The notes under the pieces were generated by a model. That model saw nothing but the letters and a program-made list of their open reading frames with translations. It did not search any database and was not told where the DNA came from. Made by a program: the position numbers and the translations under genes. From contig JADJVW010000020.1 in the NCBI GenBank assembly GCA_016710365.1, positions 1-64,000 on the forward strand: 64,000 nucleotides of DNA. The letters run 5' to 3'. This document shows, piece by piece, positions 1 through 8,541 of this stretch; positions within the stretch are counted from its first letter, which is position 1, and each line of letters begins with the position of its first letter. Origin of the DNA: Candidatus Caldilinea saccharophila. GTDB taxonomy: Bacteria > Chloroflexota > Anaerolineae > Caldilineales > Caldilineaceae.

Positions 1-1433
1 CCGCCGAAGCAGAGACCGCGGCTGAAACAACTCCTGCTGCTGCCCCTGCGGAAGCTACGCCCGAAGCCACGGTTGAGGCCACTGCCGTCGCCACAGATGT
101 GACAACCTCGACAACGACCACCGTGGTGGCCTCTGGGCCTTTCCGCGGCGCCGCCGTCGAGGGCGAACTGCCAGAGCAGTACGCGCAGCATTACCTTGGC
201 CTCGAACCCACGCAGCGCGATGCAGACATTACGTTGCGCATGACGTTTGACCCGCGCGATAACCAGGAGTTGGCACGGCGTCTGGGCTTCTGGGTGTTGG
301 ACGACCAGGGCTTCCGTCGCTACCAGGCCGGCGAAAATGCCGGTGACGTGGCTGTGGCTGCCGGCAATCGCGTCAGCACGCCCGGCGAAGACAATGTGCG
401 CTCCGCCAGCTTCAACGCCTCTGGATTTGGCTCCTATACGGTCATTGTTTACAACAACTCGCGCATCCCGGCGACCTATGGTCTAGCGGTCGAGGGTGGT
501 GTGTTGATTGACGATGCGCAACAGACTATCACCGCACAGCAGAATGTTACCGGCACGGTCGCGGTAGCTGCTACGGGCGATGAAACAGTTGCCGCCACGA
601 CGACTACCACTGCCACGACCACTGCCGGCGCTGGGCGAGAAGGCGAGCCAGGCGGCACATACACGGTTCAATCTGGCGACACGTTGGCGTTGATTGCCCG
701 CGACATCTACGGGGATTTCCGCCTGTACGAACAGTTGTGCGCTTTCAACAGCATCGCCGACTGTAACATCATCGAAGTTGGTCAGGTGATCAAGCTGCCG
801 ACCAACGCCGAGATTGGGGCGAGCGCCACCACGACCACGGCAGCCGCGACCCCGGCCGCCACGACAGCCGCAGAGCCGGTTGCGACAACTGCCGCCACGA
901 CCGCGACAACCACGGCGACCACAACGGAGACCGCGACTGTCACCACGACGACGCCGGTGACTTCGACGAGCACGACCACCAGCACGACGGGCACGCGCCC
1001 TTCCACTGGCAGTACGGCCGCCGGCACGATCGCAGAGGTAGCCGCCAGCAACCCGAACTTCTCGATCCTGTCGAAAGCATTGAAGGCGACCGGCCTCGAC
1101 GCGACGCTTTCCAGCGGCGAGTATACGGTCTTCGCACCGACTGATGCTGCCTTCAACGTCTTGCTAGACACGACCGGGCTGACTGCTGATCAGCTCTTAC
1201 AGGCAAGTGAGCTTTCTCAGATCCTGCAATATCATGTGTTGAGCGGTGCGGTCATGGCCGAAGATGTAACCAATGGGATGAAGGCTACGACCGTGCAGGG
1301 CAAGCCAGTGACCTTTGAGATTAAGGACGGCAGCGTCTACATCAACGGCGCCAAAGTCACAATTACCGACATCCCAGCGTCCAACGGCGTCATTCACGCC
1401 ATCAGTGCTGTGATTCTGCCCCCAGCTCAGTAA
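1..1433 (+). CDS. LysM and FAS1 (fasciclin) domain surface protein, 5' end cut by the window
   Basis: The reading frame is open from base 3, so the true start lies upstream; the GTG at 99 is only the first start-like codon. The visible part opens with an Ala/Pro/Glu/Thr-rich linker and then an unrecognised beta-rich segment (about 150-500). A LysM domain follows at about 657-800 (TYTVQSGDTLALIARDIYG), then a Thr/Ala-rich spacer. A C-terminal FAS1 domain spans about 1023-1425, with the conserved YTVFAPTDAAF and YHVLSG blocks. LysM binds N-acetylglucosamine-containing polymers such as peptidoglycan, and FAS1 mediates adhesion. I infer an extracellular, wall-attached adhesion protein. A strong hairpin terminator follows at 1521. 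The N-terminus and any signal peptide are outside the window. Confidence 0.85.
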   Translation, partial: AEAETAAETTPAAAPAEATPEATVEATAVATDVTTSTTTTVVASGPFRGAAVEGELPEQYAQHYLGLEPTQRDADITLRMTFDPRDNQELARRLGFWVLDDQGFRRYQAGENAGDVAVAAGNRVSTPGEDNVRSASFNASGFGSYTVIVYNNSRIPATYGLAVEGGVLIDDAQQTITAQQNVTGTVAVAATGDETVAATTTTTATTTAGAGREGEPGGTYTVQSGDTLALIARDIYGDFRLYEQLCAFNSIADCNIIEVGQVIKLPTNAEIGASATTTTAAATPAATTAAEPVATTAATTATTTATTTETATVTTTTPVTSTSTTTSTTGTRPSTGSTAAGTIAEVAASNPNFSILSKALKATGLDATLSSGEYTVFAPTDAAFNVLLDTTGLTADQLLQASELSQILQYHVLSGAVMAEDVTNGMKATTVQGKPVTFEIKDGSVYINGAKVTITDIPASNGVIHAISAVILPPAQ

Positions 1434-1520
1434 CACGCAGGCGTGCGGATGTCTCATCCGCTTGGCAGGCTTTCCACGCATCACCCTACGACGATGTAGG
1501 CGTTGCAAGTGCATATTCTA

Positions 1521-1560
1521 CAGGCCGGGCAAATTTGCCCGGCCTGTTTGCATTTATCTT
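1521..1560 (+). terminator. Rho-independent-type terminator after the LysM/FAS1 gene
   Basis: A perfect 26-base palindrome at 1521-1546 (arms CAGGCCGGGCAAA and its complement) is followed by a T-rich stretch (TTTGCATTTATCTT). It ends the upstream gene. The rest of 1434-1779 holds no convincing gene, although a short open frame from 1593 overlaps the start of trpB out of frame. Confidence 0.7.
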
Positions 1561-1779
1561 CATCCTGCGCCGATTGAGATGAGTTCACAATCTTGGTGAG
1601 AACGTTCCTGGCGCCGGCCGGCTGCAAACCGGTTCAGCCAGTGAGCCTTGGCCGGCGTCGGGGACGTAACAGAAAGTACAAAGTTCACAAAGCCGCAGCT
1701 TGCTTGCTGCTCGCCTCAGATGCTATAGTTTGGCCCAGCAACACGACGACCTCGCCTGATCACGATTGGAGATTGTTTG

Positions 1780-3036
1780 ATGACCGATACAGCCATAGCC
1801 AACACGGCCCGGACCAAGCTCAACTACGCGGCCTGGCCCGACGAATCCGGCCACTTTGGCCCCTACGGCGGCAAGTTTGTGCCCGAAACACTCATGCCCG
1901 CGTTAGATGAGCTGGAAGAGGTCTACCTCAAGTCCAAACACGATAAGGAGTTCCAGGCCGAACTCGACCATCTGCTGCGCACTTTTGTCGGGCGTCCCAC
2001 ACCGATCACCTATGCGCGACGGCTGACGGAACACTTCGGCGGGCCGCGCATCTACATCAAGCGCGAAGACCTGGCGCACACCGGCGCACACAAGATCAAC
2101 AACGCGCTCGGCCAGGCGCTGCTGATGAAGCGCAAGATGGCGAAGACGCGCATCGTGGCGGAGACCGGCGCAGGTCAACACGGCGTCGCCACGGCTACGG
2201 CAGCGGCCATGCTGGGCATCGAGTGCGTCGTTTACATGGGCACTGTGGACATGGCGCGGCAGGAACCCAATGTCTACCGGATGCGGCTGCTCGGCACGGA
2301 GGTGCGCAGCGTCGAGTCGGGCAGTAAAACGCTCAAGGATGCGATCAACGACGCCATCCGCGACTGGGTGACGAACGTGCGCAACACGCACTATTTGCTC
2401 GGCAGCGCGCTCGGCCCGCATCCCTACCCGACGATGGTGCGCGACTTCCAGAGCGTGATCGGCCGCGAGGCGCTGCGCCAGATGCTGGATGCGGAGGATG
2501 GGCCAGGCCGGCTGCCCGATGCGATCGTCGCCTGCGTGGGCGGCGGCAGCAACGCTATCGGCATCTTTCACCCTTTCCTGGAATACGAAACCGTGCGGCT
2601 GATCGGCGTCGAGGCGGGCGGCCGCGGGATTGAAGGCGGCGAGCACGCCGCGCGCTTTGCCGACCCGAAGCTGGGCCGGCTGGGCGTGCTGCAAGGCACG
2701 AAGAGCTTTGTCATGCAGGACGCCGACGGCCAGATCGCGCTGACGCACAGCATCAGCGCTGGGCTGGATTATGCCAGCGTCGGGCCGGAACATGCCTGGC
2801 TGCGCGACCAGGGGCGCACCGAATACACCTACGCCACCGACGACGAAGCGATGGAAGGCGTCAAACTCCTCAGCCGCCTGGAAGGCATCATCCCAGCGCT
2901 GGAGAGCGCACACGCGGTGGCGCATCTCGTCAAGCTCGCCCCACAGATGGGCAAGGATGAGGTCATCCTCGTCAACCTCAGCGGTCGGGGCGACAAGGAC
3001 CTCGGCGCCATCATAAAGGAGCTAGGCGTCCTATGA
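1780..3036 (+). CDS. trpB: Tryptophan synthase beta chain
   Basis: TrpB condenses indole with L-serine to make L-tryptophan, using pyridoxal phosphate in the cytosolic alpha2-beta2 complex. The 418-residue length is normal for TrpB1. The N-terminal FGPYGGKFVPETLMPAL block is present. The PLP lysine is K105 in HTGAHKINNALGQ, and the phosphate-binding loop is GGGSNAIGIF near residue 250. I chose ATG 1780 over the in-frame TTG at 1777 because GGAG at 1768-1771 sits eight bases upstream of it. The stop overlaps the trpA start as ATGA, so the two subunits are translationally coupled. No other trp genes are adjacent, so the rest of the pathway must lie elsewhere. Confidence 0.97.
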   Translation: MTDTAIANTARTKLNYAAWPDESGHFGPYGGKFVPETLMPALDELEEVYLKSKHDKEFQAELDHLLRTFVGRPTPITYARRLTEHFGGPRIYIKREDLAHTGAHKINNALGQALLMKRKMAKTRIVAETGAGQHGVATATAAAMLGIECVVYMGTVDMARQEPNVYRMRLLGTEVRSVESGSKTLKDAINDAIRDWVTNVRNTHYLLGSALGPHPYPTMVRDFQSVIGREALRQMLDAEDGPGRLPDAIVACVGGGSNAIGIFHPFLEYETVRLIGVEAGGRGIEGGEHAARFADPKLGRLGVLQGTKSFVMQDADGQIALTHSISAGLDYASVGPEHAWLRDQGRTEYTYATDDEAMEGVKLLSRLEGIIPALESAHAVAHLVKLAPQMGKDEVILVNLSGRGDKDLGAIIKELGVL

Positions 3037-3827
3037 CCGGTCTGGAACGCATCGAAGCCCTCTTTGACCATGCACGCGCCGAACGCCGCGCGGTCTTTAT
3101 GCCCTACCACGCCATGGGCTACCCCGATCGCGCCGGCACGCTGGAAATCATCCGCACGCTGGGCGAAAACGGCGCCGAATTGTTCGAGATCGGCATCCCG
3201 CACAGCGACCCGCTGGCCGACGGCCCGACAATCCAGACCGCCACCTACACTGCGTTGACCCAGGGCACGACCGTGGCGGACTGTCTGGCGATGGTGCGCG
3301 AGTTGCGCGCCGCCGGCATGACGCAGCCCTTCTGCGCCATGACCTACTACAATCCGCTCTTTGCCTACGGGGTGGAGGCTTTTGTCGCCGACGCGGTGGC
3401 GGCTGGCATCGATGGACTGATCGTGCCCGACCTGCCGCCGGAAGAAGCCGAGGAGTTGGAAGCGGCCTGCCGTCGCGCCGGGCTGGCGACGATCTATCTG
3501 CTCGCGCCGACCAGCACCGACGCGCGCATCCGTTTTGTCGCCGCGCACAGCACCGGCTTCATCTACCTGGTCAGCGTCACCGGCATCACCGGCGCGCGCA
3601 CCGACTTGCCGCCCGACCTGGCCGACTTCGTCGCGCGCGTGCGTAAAGTCACGACCTTGCCGTTGGCCGTTGGATTTGGCATCGGCACCGGCGAGCAGGC
3701 GTCGGCCGTCGCCAGGATCGCCGACGGCGTCATCGTCGGGTCGGCGCTTGTAAAGGCCGCCGACGCTGGGCTGGCGCGCGTGGCAACCCTGGGCAGCGAA
3801 TTGGCCGCAGGCGCGCGCGCCCGCTAA
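3033..3827 (+). CDS. trpA: Tryptophan synthase alpha chain
   Basis: TrpA cleaves indole-3-glycerol phosphate to indole and glyceraldehyde 3-phosphate and channels indole to TrpB. The 264-residue TIM-barrel length is normal. The two catalytic acids are visible in FEIGIPHSDPLADGPTIQ (E52 and D63). The phosphate-binding region appears near the C-terminus as AVGFGIGTGEQA and DGVIVGSALV. A slightly unusual N-terminal strand reads FMPYHAMGYPD where many homologues have a YxxAGDP-type sequence. The start ATG overlaps the trpB stop by four bases. Confidence 0.97.
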   Translation: MTGLERIEALFDHARAERRAVFMPYHAMGYPDRAGTLEIIRTLGENGAELFEIGIPHSDPLADGPTIQTATYTALTQGTTVADCLAMVRELRAAGMTQPFCAMTYYNPLFAYGVEAFVADAVAAGIDGLIVPDLPPEEAEELEAACRRAGLATIYLLAPTSTDARIRFVAAHSTGFIYLVSVTGITGARTDLPPDLADFVARVRKVTTLPLAVGFGIGTGEQASAVARIADGVIVGSALVKAADAGLARVATLGSELAAGARAR

Positions 3828-3848
3828 CGACGCAAAAATCGGCTGAAT

Positions 3849-4646
3849 TCACCTGGCTCTTTGTAGATCACCATTTTGCTTCACTCGATAATGATAGTTA
3901 TAGGCCGTGGCAAAGCCGGCGCCGGCATAGAGTTGTTGTGCGGCGGTGTTGTGCACCATTACCTGGAGATAAGCGTGGCGCGCCTCGTAAAGCTGCGCCC
4001 AGACGGCCAGCGTGCGCAGGATGGCTCGCGCCGCGCCCTGGCGACGAAAGGCCGGCAGCGTCGTCATGCTGAAGATGCCCAGCCAGCCGGCTTCGACGAC
4101 GCCCATGCCCACCGCGGCCGGCTCCCCATCACAACGCAGCACCACGAGTCCGTGCGGCGCTGTAATTCGCTCCAGAATCGCACGGCGAACAAGCGCGGCC
4201 GCCCCACTGACGGCCTCGGAAGCACAGTACAGGTCGAACCAAAGCGCATCGAATTCCTCGCTCACTTCGACTTCAAACGTGGGATAATGGCGGAGCGACG
4301 GCAGCCGTTCCAGCATCGTCTTGAGCGGCGCGGTCTGGACATGGGTGAGCGCCTCGATCGTGTAGCCGCGCGCGGCTAGTTCATCGTCGAGCTGCGCCGG
4401 CCGCATGGCGTCGCATATCTGGTAGACAGCGGGCAGGCTGCGTGCAGCGTAGAAGGCTTCGACGTGAGCCAGCTTGGCTGCCAGCGACAGCGCGCCATCG
4501 TCGCCATTCGGCCAGACGGAGTTGGCGCGACGCGTGACGCCCGCAGTGCTGCGCAGTCGCCAGCCGTCACACGCTGCGCTTTCCGCGGCGGGCCAGGCAT
4601 TGGCGGCAATGGTTTCGATAGTGAGGATGGTGGCTGGGTCAGTCAT
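3849..4646 (-). CDS. GNAT-family N-acetyltransferase
   Basis: A predicted acetyl-CoA-dependent N-acyltransferase of about 265 residues. The C-terminal half carries the GNAT core: MTTLPAFRRQGAARAILRTL is the motif A region with an R-x-x-G-x-A pyrophosphate loop, followed by YLQVMVHNTAAQQLYAGAGF, the typical strand-helix ending. The N-terminal half is less conserved and resembles the extra domain of two-domain GNAT proteins. The frame extends upstream to 4766, but MTDPATIL at 4646 looks the most natural start; MVLEK at 4688 is an alternative. The substrate cannot be told from sequence. It runs convergent to trpA with only 21 bases between the stops. Confidence 0.8.
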   Translation of the reverse strand: MTDPATILTIETIAANAWPAAESAACDGWRLRSTAGVTRRANSVWPNGDDGALSLAAKLAHVEAFYAARSLPAVYQICDAMRPAQLDDELAARGYTIEALTHVQTAPLKTMLERLPSLRHYPTFEVEVSEEFDALWFDLYCASEAVSGAAALVRRAILERITAPHGLVVLRCDGEPAAVGMGVVEAGWLGIFSMTTLPAFRRQGAARAILRTLAVWAQLYEARHAYLQVMVHNTAAQQLYAGAGFATAYNYHYRVKQNGDLQRAR

Positions 4647-4703
4647 GGACCGGTGGATTGTTGTGCGTGTATGTGTTTTCTCAAGCACCATGAAACAGGC
4701 AAC

Positions 4704-4713
4704 AGTATACCAT
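4704..4713 (-). promoter_or_regulatory. Extended -10 promoter of the GNAT gene
   Basis: On the minus strand TGGTATACT gives a TGn extended -10 element plus TATACT (4704-4709), about 58 bases upstream of the preferred GNAT start. No good -35 is seen, as is common for extended -10 promoters. Confidence 0.4.
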
Positions 4714-4803
4714 AGCTCCGCTTGGGTCTCGCCCCATCGCTGTGCTACACTCGGAGCAATGCGCAAGAGCGCATGATTACAAATGAGAAGGGAAACGGAT
4801 CGA

Positions 4804-5697
4804 ATGGCTGTACAATCAGGCGGCGACTATCAACTACTGGACTCCGGCGCCATGCGTAAGCTGGAGCGCATCGGCCCGTACCTGCTGGTGCGTCCGTCGC
4901 TGCAAGCAATCTGGCAGCCGCGCCTCATCGATAGTGACTGGCAGCGCGCTGACGGCGTCTACGAACGCGGCGCCGACGAAGATGGCGGGCGTTGGCAATT
5001 TTCCCACAAGGTCAACCGCGAATTTGAAGTGCTCTTCGGCAATCTCCAGTTTCACATTAAGCTGACCAATTTCGGCCACATGGGTCTTTTTGCCGAGCAA
5101 CTCGACAACTGGAACTGGATGCGCGACGCGATCCGGGCGCGCATGAAGCACACGAACGACCGCAACCTCTATGTGCTCAACCTTTTCGGCTACACGGGAG
5201 GCAGCACACTGGCATGTAGCCAGGCGGGCGCGCATTGTGTACATCTGGACGCCGCGCGTGGCGTGGTGGACTGGGCGCGCAAGAACGCCGAGCTGAGCGG
5301 GCTGACCGACCGTCCGATCCGCTGGCTGGTCGACGACGCAGTCAAATTCGTCAAGCGCGAGGAGCGCCGCGGCCACACTTATCAGGCGATCATTTTGGAT
5401 CCGCCTTCCTTTGGCCGCGGGCCCAAAGGCGAGGTCTTCAAGATCGAGGACGATCTGGCGCCGCTGCTGCAGGCGTGCCGCTCGTTGCTGGCCGACGATG
5501 CGCTTTTCGTGTTGTATAGCTGTCACACGCCCGGCTTTACGCCTATCACGCTGCGCAACCAACTGGATATCGTCGTCGGCGGTCGTGGCGGCGTCGTCGA
5601 AGCTGGCGAAATGACCATCCCGGAGCAGCAGCCAAACGCCGCCCGCGCGCGCCTGTTGCCAAGTGGCGTTTATGCTCGTTGGCTGGCAGCAACCTGA
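4804..5697 (+). CDS. Class I SAM-dependent RNA methyltransferase (RlmI/RlmK-like core)
   Basis: A predicted S-adenosylmethionine-dependent methyltransferase of about 297 residues, related to the catalytic domain of the large-subunit rRNA cytosine/guanine methyltransferases RlmI and RlmK. Motif I is VLNLFGYTGGSTLACSQAG, the acidic ribose-binding residue is in HCVHLDAARGVVDWA, and the catalytic motif IV is ILDPPSFGRGPKGE. It lacks an obvious N-terminal PUA domain. ATG 4804 is preferred over the upstream in-frame ATG at 4783 because AGAAGGGAA lies about ten bases before it. The stop at 5697 is two bases before the next gene, also an RNA methyltransferase, so the pair is probably one transcript. 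The exact rRNA target is unknown. Confidence 0.85.
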   Translation: MAVQSGGDYQLLDSGAMRKLERIGPYLLVRPSLQAIWQPRLIDSDWQRADGVYERGADEDGGRWQFSHKVNREFEVLFGNLQFHIKLTNFGHMGLFAEQLDNWNWMRDAIRARMKHTNDRNLYVLNLFGYTGGSTLACSQAGAHCVHLDAARGVVDWARKNAELSGLTDRPIRWLVDDAVKFVKREERRGHTYQAIILDPPSFGRGPKGEVFKIEDDLAPLLQACRSLLADDALFVLYSCHTPGFTPITLRNQLDIVVGGRGGVVEAGEMTIPEQQPNAARARLLPSGVYARWLAAT

Positions 5698-5699
5698 TC

Positions 5700-6509
5700 A
5701 TGACGACTCATCTGACCAACCCCCACAGCTTCCACTTCAGGGAAGCGCTCAAGCTGGAGAAGCGCAGCGAACGTGCACAACGCCAGTTGACGCTGGTGGA
5801 GGGTGTGCGTGAGGTGAGTCGCGCGTTGGCGGCCGGCATTGTGCCTGTCAAAGCGTTTATCTGCCCGGCATTGGTCGATTTGGCCGCGCTGAACGAAGTC
5901 GTGGCGCAGCTTGTGCACCTTGACGCCGAACGACGCTGTCACCTCTTCACAGTGACGCCTGAGCTCTTCGCCAAGTTGGCCGTGCGCGAGGAGAGCGGCG
6001 GCATTGTGCTGGTGATTCCTTATCTCGATGCCAGCCTTGAACATCTGCCGCAACGCACCCCCTCCTTCTTCGCTGTGATCGACCGGCCGGAGAAACCGGG
6101 CAACCTGGGCGCCATCCTGCGCACCGCGGACGCCGCGGGCGTGGACGGCGTCATCGTCTGCGGCGGCGCCGACCTGCACAATCCCAATGTGGTGCGCGCC
6201 AGCCTGGGCACGCTCTTCACCGCGCCGGTGGCTGAAGCGAACGAGGAAGCCGCACTTGCCTGGCTGCGGCACTCTGGCGTGCGTCTGGTTGGCGCAATGC
6301 CCGACGCTACGCTGCGTTACACTGCGGCGGATCTGACCGGCCCCGTCGCCATCGTGATGGGCAGCGAGGCGGAGGGACTCAGTCCGCTGTGGGCGGAGTC
6401 TGTAGACGAGCGCGTCACGATTCCGATGTTCGGTCAGGCCGACAGCCTCAACCTGGCGACGGCGACCGCACTGCTGCTGTATGAAGTGGTGCGACAGCGC
6501 GGGCAATGA
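5700..6509 (+). CDS. TrmH/SpoU-family RNA 2'-O-methyltransferase
   Basis: A predicted SPOUT-class ribose methyltransferase of 269 residues acting on rRNA or tRNA. All three SpoU motifs are visible: motif 1 in EKPGNLGAILRTADAAGVDG, motif 2 in AIVMGSEAEGLSPLW, and motif 3 in IPMFGQADSLNLATATALLL. The last has SLNLATA where SLNVSVA is usual. The N-terminal part resembles the L30e-like substrate-binding domain (RQLTLVEGVREVSRAL). It starts two bases after the preceding methyltransferase stop. Similar proteins are annotated as TsnR or RlmB-like; I cannot choose between substrates. Confidence 0.88.
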   Translation: MTTHLTNPHSFHFREALKLEKRSERAQRQLTLVEGVREVSRALAAGIVPVKAFICPALVDLAALNEVVAQLVHLDAERRCHLFTVTPELFAKLAVREESGGIVLVIPYLDASLEHLPQRTPSFFAVIDRPEKPGNLGAILRTADAAGVDGVIVCGGADLHNPNVVRASLGTLFTAPVAEANEEAALAWLRHSGVRLVGAMPDATLRYTAADLTGPVAIVMGSEAEGLSPLWAESVDERVTIPMFGQADSLNLATATALLLYEVVRQRGQ

Positions 6510-6536
6510 GGCCTTTCCAATTGTACAGGGAACCCC

Positions 6537-7355
6537 ATGCACCAATCATCGCCACAACCGCTCACCGCTCATGAAGAGACCCGAAGCGCCTGGAACACCA
6601 ATGCCGCCTTTTGGGACGAACGCATGGGCGAGGGCAACGATTTTGTCAATGTGCTGATCTGGCCGGCCGTGCAGCGTCTGCTCGACATCCAGCCTGGCGC
6701 ACGCGTGCTGGATATTGCGTGCGGCAATGGGCTGACGGCGCGGCGGCTGGCTGATCTGGGCGCCACGGTCGTCGCCTCTGACTTTGCCGAGACGATGATC
6801 GACCATGCCCGACAGCGTTCGGCTGGCTATAGCGCACGCATCACCTATCAGGTGCTCGACGCCACGGATGAAGCCGCGCTGACAGCGCTGGGCGGGAAAC
6901 CGTTTGACGCCGCTCTATGCAGTATGGCGCTCTTCGACATGGCTGAGATCGACCCGCTTTTTCGGGCGCTGGCGCAGTTGTTGCGTCCCGGCGGAAGCTT
7001 TGTTTTTTCGCTGATGCATCCGTGCTTCAATAACCCGTTCACCACTCACAGCGCTGAAACCAGCAACGGCAAAGGTGGCTCGACCACACGCTATGCCGTC
7101 AAAGTTTATGGCTATATGACGGCGGCGACGGCTCACGGCACAGCGCTGCGCAACCAGCCGCAGCCGCACATCTATTTCCACCGTGCGCTGAGCACCCTGC
7201 TGGAGAGCGGCTTTTGCGCCGGCTTCGTCGTCGACGGGTTAGAGGAACGCGCCTTCCCGCCTGGCGACGATCCGGCAGCCAACCAGCCGCTGAGTTGGAG
7301 CAGCGCCTACAGCGAGATCCCGCCGGTGATGGTGGTGCGCATGCGCCGATCCTAG
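6537..7355 (+). CDS. Class I SAM-dependent methyltransferase
   Basis: A 272-residue predicted small-molecule methyltransferase. Motif I is RVLDIACGNGLTARRLADLG, followed by the acidic VVASDFAETMIDHARQR. The post-motif region (FDAALCSMALFDMAEIDPLF) and RPGGSFVFSLMHPCF complete a methyltransferase type 11/25 fold. It opens 27 bases after the preceding RNA methyltransferase, on the same strand. The substrate is not recognisable. Its C-terminus (PPVMVVRMR) matches the usual final beta strand, so the gene looks complete. Confidence 0.85.
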   Translation: MHQSSPQPLTAHEETRSAWNTNAAFWDERMGEGNDFVNVLIWPAVQRLLDIQPGARVLDIACGNGLTARRLADLGATVVASDFAETMIDHARQRSAGYSARITYQVLDATDEAALTALGGKPFDAALCSMALFDMAEIDPLFRALAQLLRPGGSFVFSLMHPCFNNPFTTHSAETSNGKGGSTTRYAVKVYGYMTAATAHGTALRNQPQPHIYFHRALSTLLESGFCAGFVVDGLEERAFPPGDDPAANQPLSWSSAYSEIPPVMVVRMRRS

Positions 7356-7392
7356 TTCATTGCAAGTAGTCCGTTGCGCTTGCGGTGCACCA

Positions 7393-7472
7393 AACTAGTA
7401 CACATGGACTAAAATACCGCATTGGTTGCTTGGTGGTAAAGGCGCACCCCTGTGTGCGCCCAGAAGGAGAGA
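7393..7472. repeat. Dispersed intergenic repeat, copy A (about 70 bases)
   Basis: This stretch, CTAGTACA...GGTTGCTTGGTGGTA followed by a GGGCGCACxxGTGTGCGCCC-type palindrome, recurs almost unchanged at 17224-17293. The palindromic end (GGCGCACCCCTGTGTGCGCC) can form a hairpin. It lies directly upstream of the membrane-protein gene at 7478, so it may supply or disturb its leader. Confidence 0.75.
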
Positions 7473-7477
7473 AACTG

Positions 7478-8371
7478 ATGAGATATGCCAATGTGTTCAA
7501 ATGGATGATGCCGCCGATCGTCGTGCTGGCATTGATCGCGGCGCTGGCTGGGTTGTGGCCGGCGCCGGGCGCACCTTTTGCCGCGACAACCTTGCGCGGC
7601 GAGGCGGTGACGATCAATGCCCGCGGCCTCTACTACTGGGATACGGTCAGTTCGGCCGCGCAGATGCAGGCCAACGATCTGGTGATGTTGGTGGTGGGGC
7701 TGCCGCTGCTGGCAATCTCTTTTGGGCTGGCGCGGCGCGGCTCGCTGCGGGGGCGATTGTTGTTGACCGGCACGCTCGGTTTTGTGCTCTACACCTACAT
7801 GAGCATGTGTTTCGGCGCAGCCTACAATCAGCTCTTTCTCGTCTACGTGGCGCTCTTTGGCCTGAGTCTCTACGCCTTTATCCTGGCGATGCTCTCCTTT
7901 GACCTGCAGACGCTGCCGCAGCACTTCAGCGACCGGCTGCCTCGACGTGCGATAGCAGGCGTACTCTTTCTGGCCGGCGGTTTTCTGCTGCTGGCGTGGC
8001 TGGGACGCATCGCGCCGACGATCACGCAGGAGCAACTGCCGCCGCTGGAGAACGTTACCAGCCTCTTTATCCAGGCGCTGGATCTGGCGCTGATCGCACC
8101 GCTCTGCGGGCTGGCGGGCGTACTGCTGCTGCGGCGCAGCGCGTGGGGCTATCTGCTGGCGTCGGTGGCGCTGCTCAAATTTGTGACGCTGGGGCTGGCG
8201 GTGACGCTGATGGGGCTGAACATGGCGCGCGTCGGCGCGGCGGTGAGTGTGGTGGAGCTGGTCGTCTTCCCGCTGCTCACGCTGCTCAACCTGACGATGG
8301 CGGTGGTGCTGCTGCGCAACGTGCGCGGCGACGAAGCCGGCGCTGGCGTCACGCATGAACAGCCCTGCTGA
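7478..8371 (+). CDS. Polytopic membrane protein of unknown function
   Basis: A 297-residue predicted inner-membrane protein with about eight hydrophobic segments. Examples are PPIVVLALIAALAGLW at the N-terminus, DLVMLVVGLPLLAISFGLA, FLVYVALFGLSLYAFILAML, AGVLFLAGGFLLLAWL and VVELVVFPLLTLLNLTMAVV. A short outside loop (RGEAVTINARGLYYWDTVSS) follows the first segment. I do not recognise a catalytic motif. ATG 7478 is chosen because AAGGAGA lies just upstream; the frame is open further back, but that part is the dispersed repeat. The 3' end overlaps a small acidic reading frame starting at 8355. Confidence 0.75.
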   Translation: MRYANVFKWMMPPIVVLALIAALAGLWPAPGAPFAATTLRGEAVTINARGLYYWDTVSSAAQMQANDLVMLVVGLPLLAISFGLARRGSLRGRLLLTGTLGFVLYTYMSMCFGAAYNQLFLVYVALFGLSLYAFILAMLSFDLQTLPQHFSDRLPRRAIAGVLFLAGGFLLLAWLGRIAPTITQEQLPPLENVTSLFIQALDLALIAPLCGLAGVLLLRRSAWGYLLASVALLKFVTLGLAVTLMGLNMARVGAAVSVVELVVFPLLTLLNLTMAVVLLRNVRGDEAGAGVTHEQPC

Positions 8372-8474
8372 CGGTGGCTACGACGACGGGTTGATCTTCG
8401 GGTTGACGCGCGAGGAGTTTGACGACCTGGCAGAACGCCTGCGAAATGAGACGCTGAGCCATTCAGAGGAATAA
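8355..8474 (+). CDS. Possible small acidic protein (39 aa)
   Basis: ATG 8355 lies inside the last codons of the membrane-protein gene in another frame and runs to TAA 8472-8474, giving an acidic peptide rich in Asp/Glu (LTREEFDDLAERLRNET is its central helix-like part). The 17-base overlap suggests translational coupling. There is no separate ribosome-binding site and no known family, so it may be chance. Confidence 0.3.
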   Translation: MNSPADGGYDDGLIFGLTREEFDDLAERLRNETLSHSEE

Positions 8475-8489
8475 TAACGGGTTAACAAA

Positions 8490-8515
8490 GAGGCCAGGAC
8501 GTATGTCCTGGCCTC
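8490..8515. terminator. Bidirectional terminator between the membrane-protein gene and rplI
   Basis: Perfect 11-base arms GAGGCCAGGAC and GTCCTGGCCTC are separated by a four-base loop. Weakly T-rich sequence follows on the plus strand and TTTGTTAAC on the minus strand. It serves both convergent genes. Confidence 0.65.
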
Positions 8516-8541
8516 CATTTAATTCTCGCCCGCCGATCCAA

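Noticed and set aside
1593..1910. Possible small gene before trpB
   Set aside because: It overlaps the trpB start in another frame, lacks a ribosome-binding site and has no recognisable feature.
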